Below, piece after piece: positions 63,890 to 64,000 of a stretch of DNA of 64,000 bases. The position numbers and the translations under genes are program-made. This stretch comes from Flaviflagellibacter sp963786225 (GTDB lineage: Bacteria > Pseudomonadota > Alphaproteobacteria > Rhizobiales > Methylopilaceae). The notes below the pieces were generated by a model, which ran no database searches, was not told the DNA's origin, and saw only the letters and a program-made list of their open reading frames with translations. The stretch is from contig CAWAYQ010000006.1 of assembly GCA_963786225.1 (NCBI GenBank), positions 62,001 to 126,000 on the forward strand. Reading direction: 5' to 3'. Positions within the stretch are counted from its first letter, which is position 1, and each line of letters opens with the position of its first letter.

Positions 63890-63997
63890 TCACAGCCTGA
63901 CGGGGGGCAGGATAATCCGGGCGGTCGAATTCAAGAATAAATCAACGACCACATAGACAATAAGGCCGCCGACAAAGCCGAGAACGTCTTCCGTGCC
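63890..63997 (-). pseudogene. Possible membrane-protein C-terminal fragment
   Basis: Reading leftward, 35 codons encode DVLGFVGGLIVYVVVDLFLN then STARIILPPVRL before a TGA (63890-63892). It looks like a final membrane helix and tail. An in-frame TAA at 63998-64000 closes it upstream, so it is either a fragment, a gene broken by a frameshift outside the window, or chance. Confidence 0.25.
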
Positions 63998-64000
63998 TTA

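Overview
The window is about 64 kb of GC-rich alphaproteobacterial chromosome. Gene content and order fit the Hyphomicrobiales (Rhizobiales), closest in layout to Bradyrhizobium, Rhodopseudomonas and Xanthobacteraceae. It is almost entirely conserved core genome. I see no prophage, insertion sequence, CRISPR array or secretion or toxin operon. A lone deaminase gene behind a tRNA at the far right is the only part that looks accessory.

Layout, left half. A transcription and translation operon runs leftward (rimP-nusA-ylxR-infB, infB cut by the window edge), beside a divergent small gene for a ClpX-type zinc finger fused to a helix-turn-helix. Next, also leftward, come the miaB-phoH-ybeY-corC-lnt operon, a PraR-like regulator, metK and trmB, then tsaB-rimI-fur-plsC, nfuA and trpS. 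A PfkB kinase points right. A histidine cluster with coaA (hisB-DUF2628-hisH-hisA-hisF-hisE-coaA), a membrane protein, the chain tim44-mltA-smr, secB, and maf-aroE-coaE-dnaQ follow.

Centre. The ~300 bp gap between maf and hemE has the conserved setting of the alphaproteobacterial replication origin. It contains a perfect CtrA box (TTAA-N7-TTAA at 31237-31251), an AT-rich stretch and several degenerate DnaA-like boxes. To its right are hemE, hemJ, rho, a DUF255 protein, trmE, mnmG, rsmG, parA and parB, with four strong parS sites and one weak one between rho and parA. This is the origin and centromere region of the chromosome. Genes next to the origin mostly point away from it.

Right half. 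holA, lptE and leuS, then yggS, an L,D-transpeptidase, an OmpR-type regulator with a cyclic-nucleotide-fold partner, xth, lolA, ftsK and a nitrogen-control unit (glnK-amtB) preceded by a sigma-54 promoter and an NtrC-like palindrome. After that come tesB, a UbiH-type hydroxylase, a run of small housekeeping genes, ppa, folD, a tRNA-Ala(CGC) gene and the deaminase.

Two points on quality and gene structure. First, five housekeeping genes (trmB, lnt, trpS, hemJ, rsmG) are each broken by what looks like one extra base. Because several are essential, sequencing or assembly insertions are the likeliest cause. Second, ylxR and plsC have no ATG, GTG or TTG that would keep their conserved N-termini. 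Both probably start at CTG codons that overlap the preceding gene's TGA stop. A family of hairpins built on CCCTCTCCC/GGGAGAGGG sits at several gene ends and probably acts as terminators or REP-like repeats.
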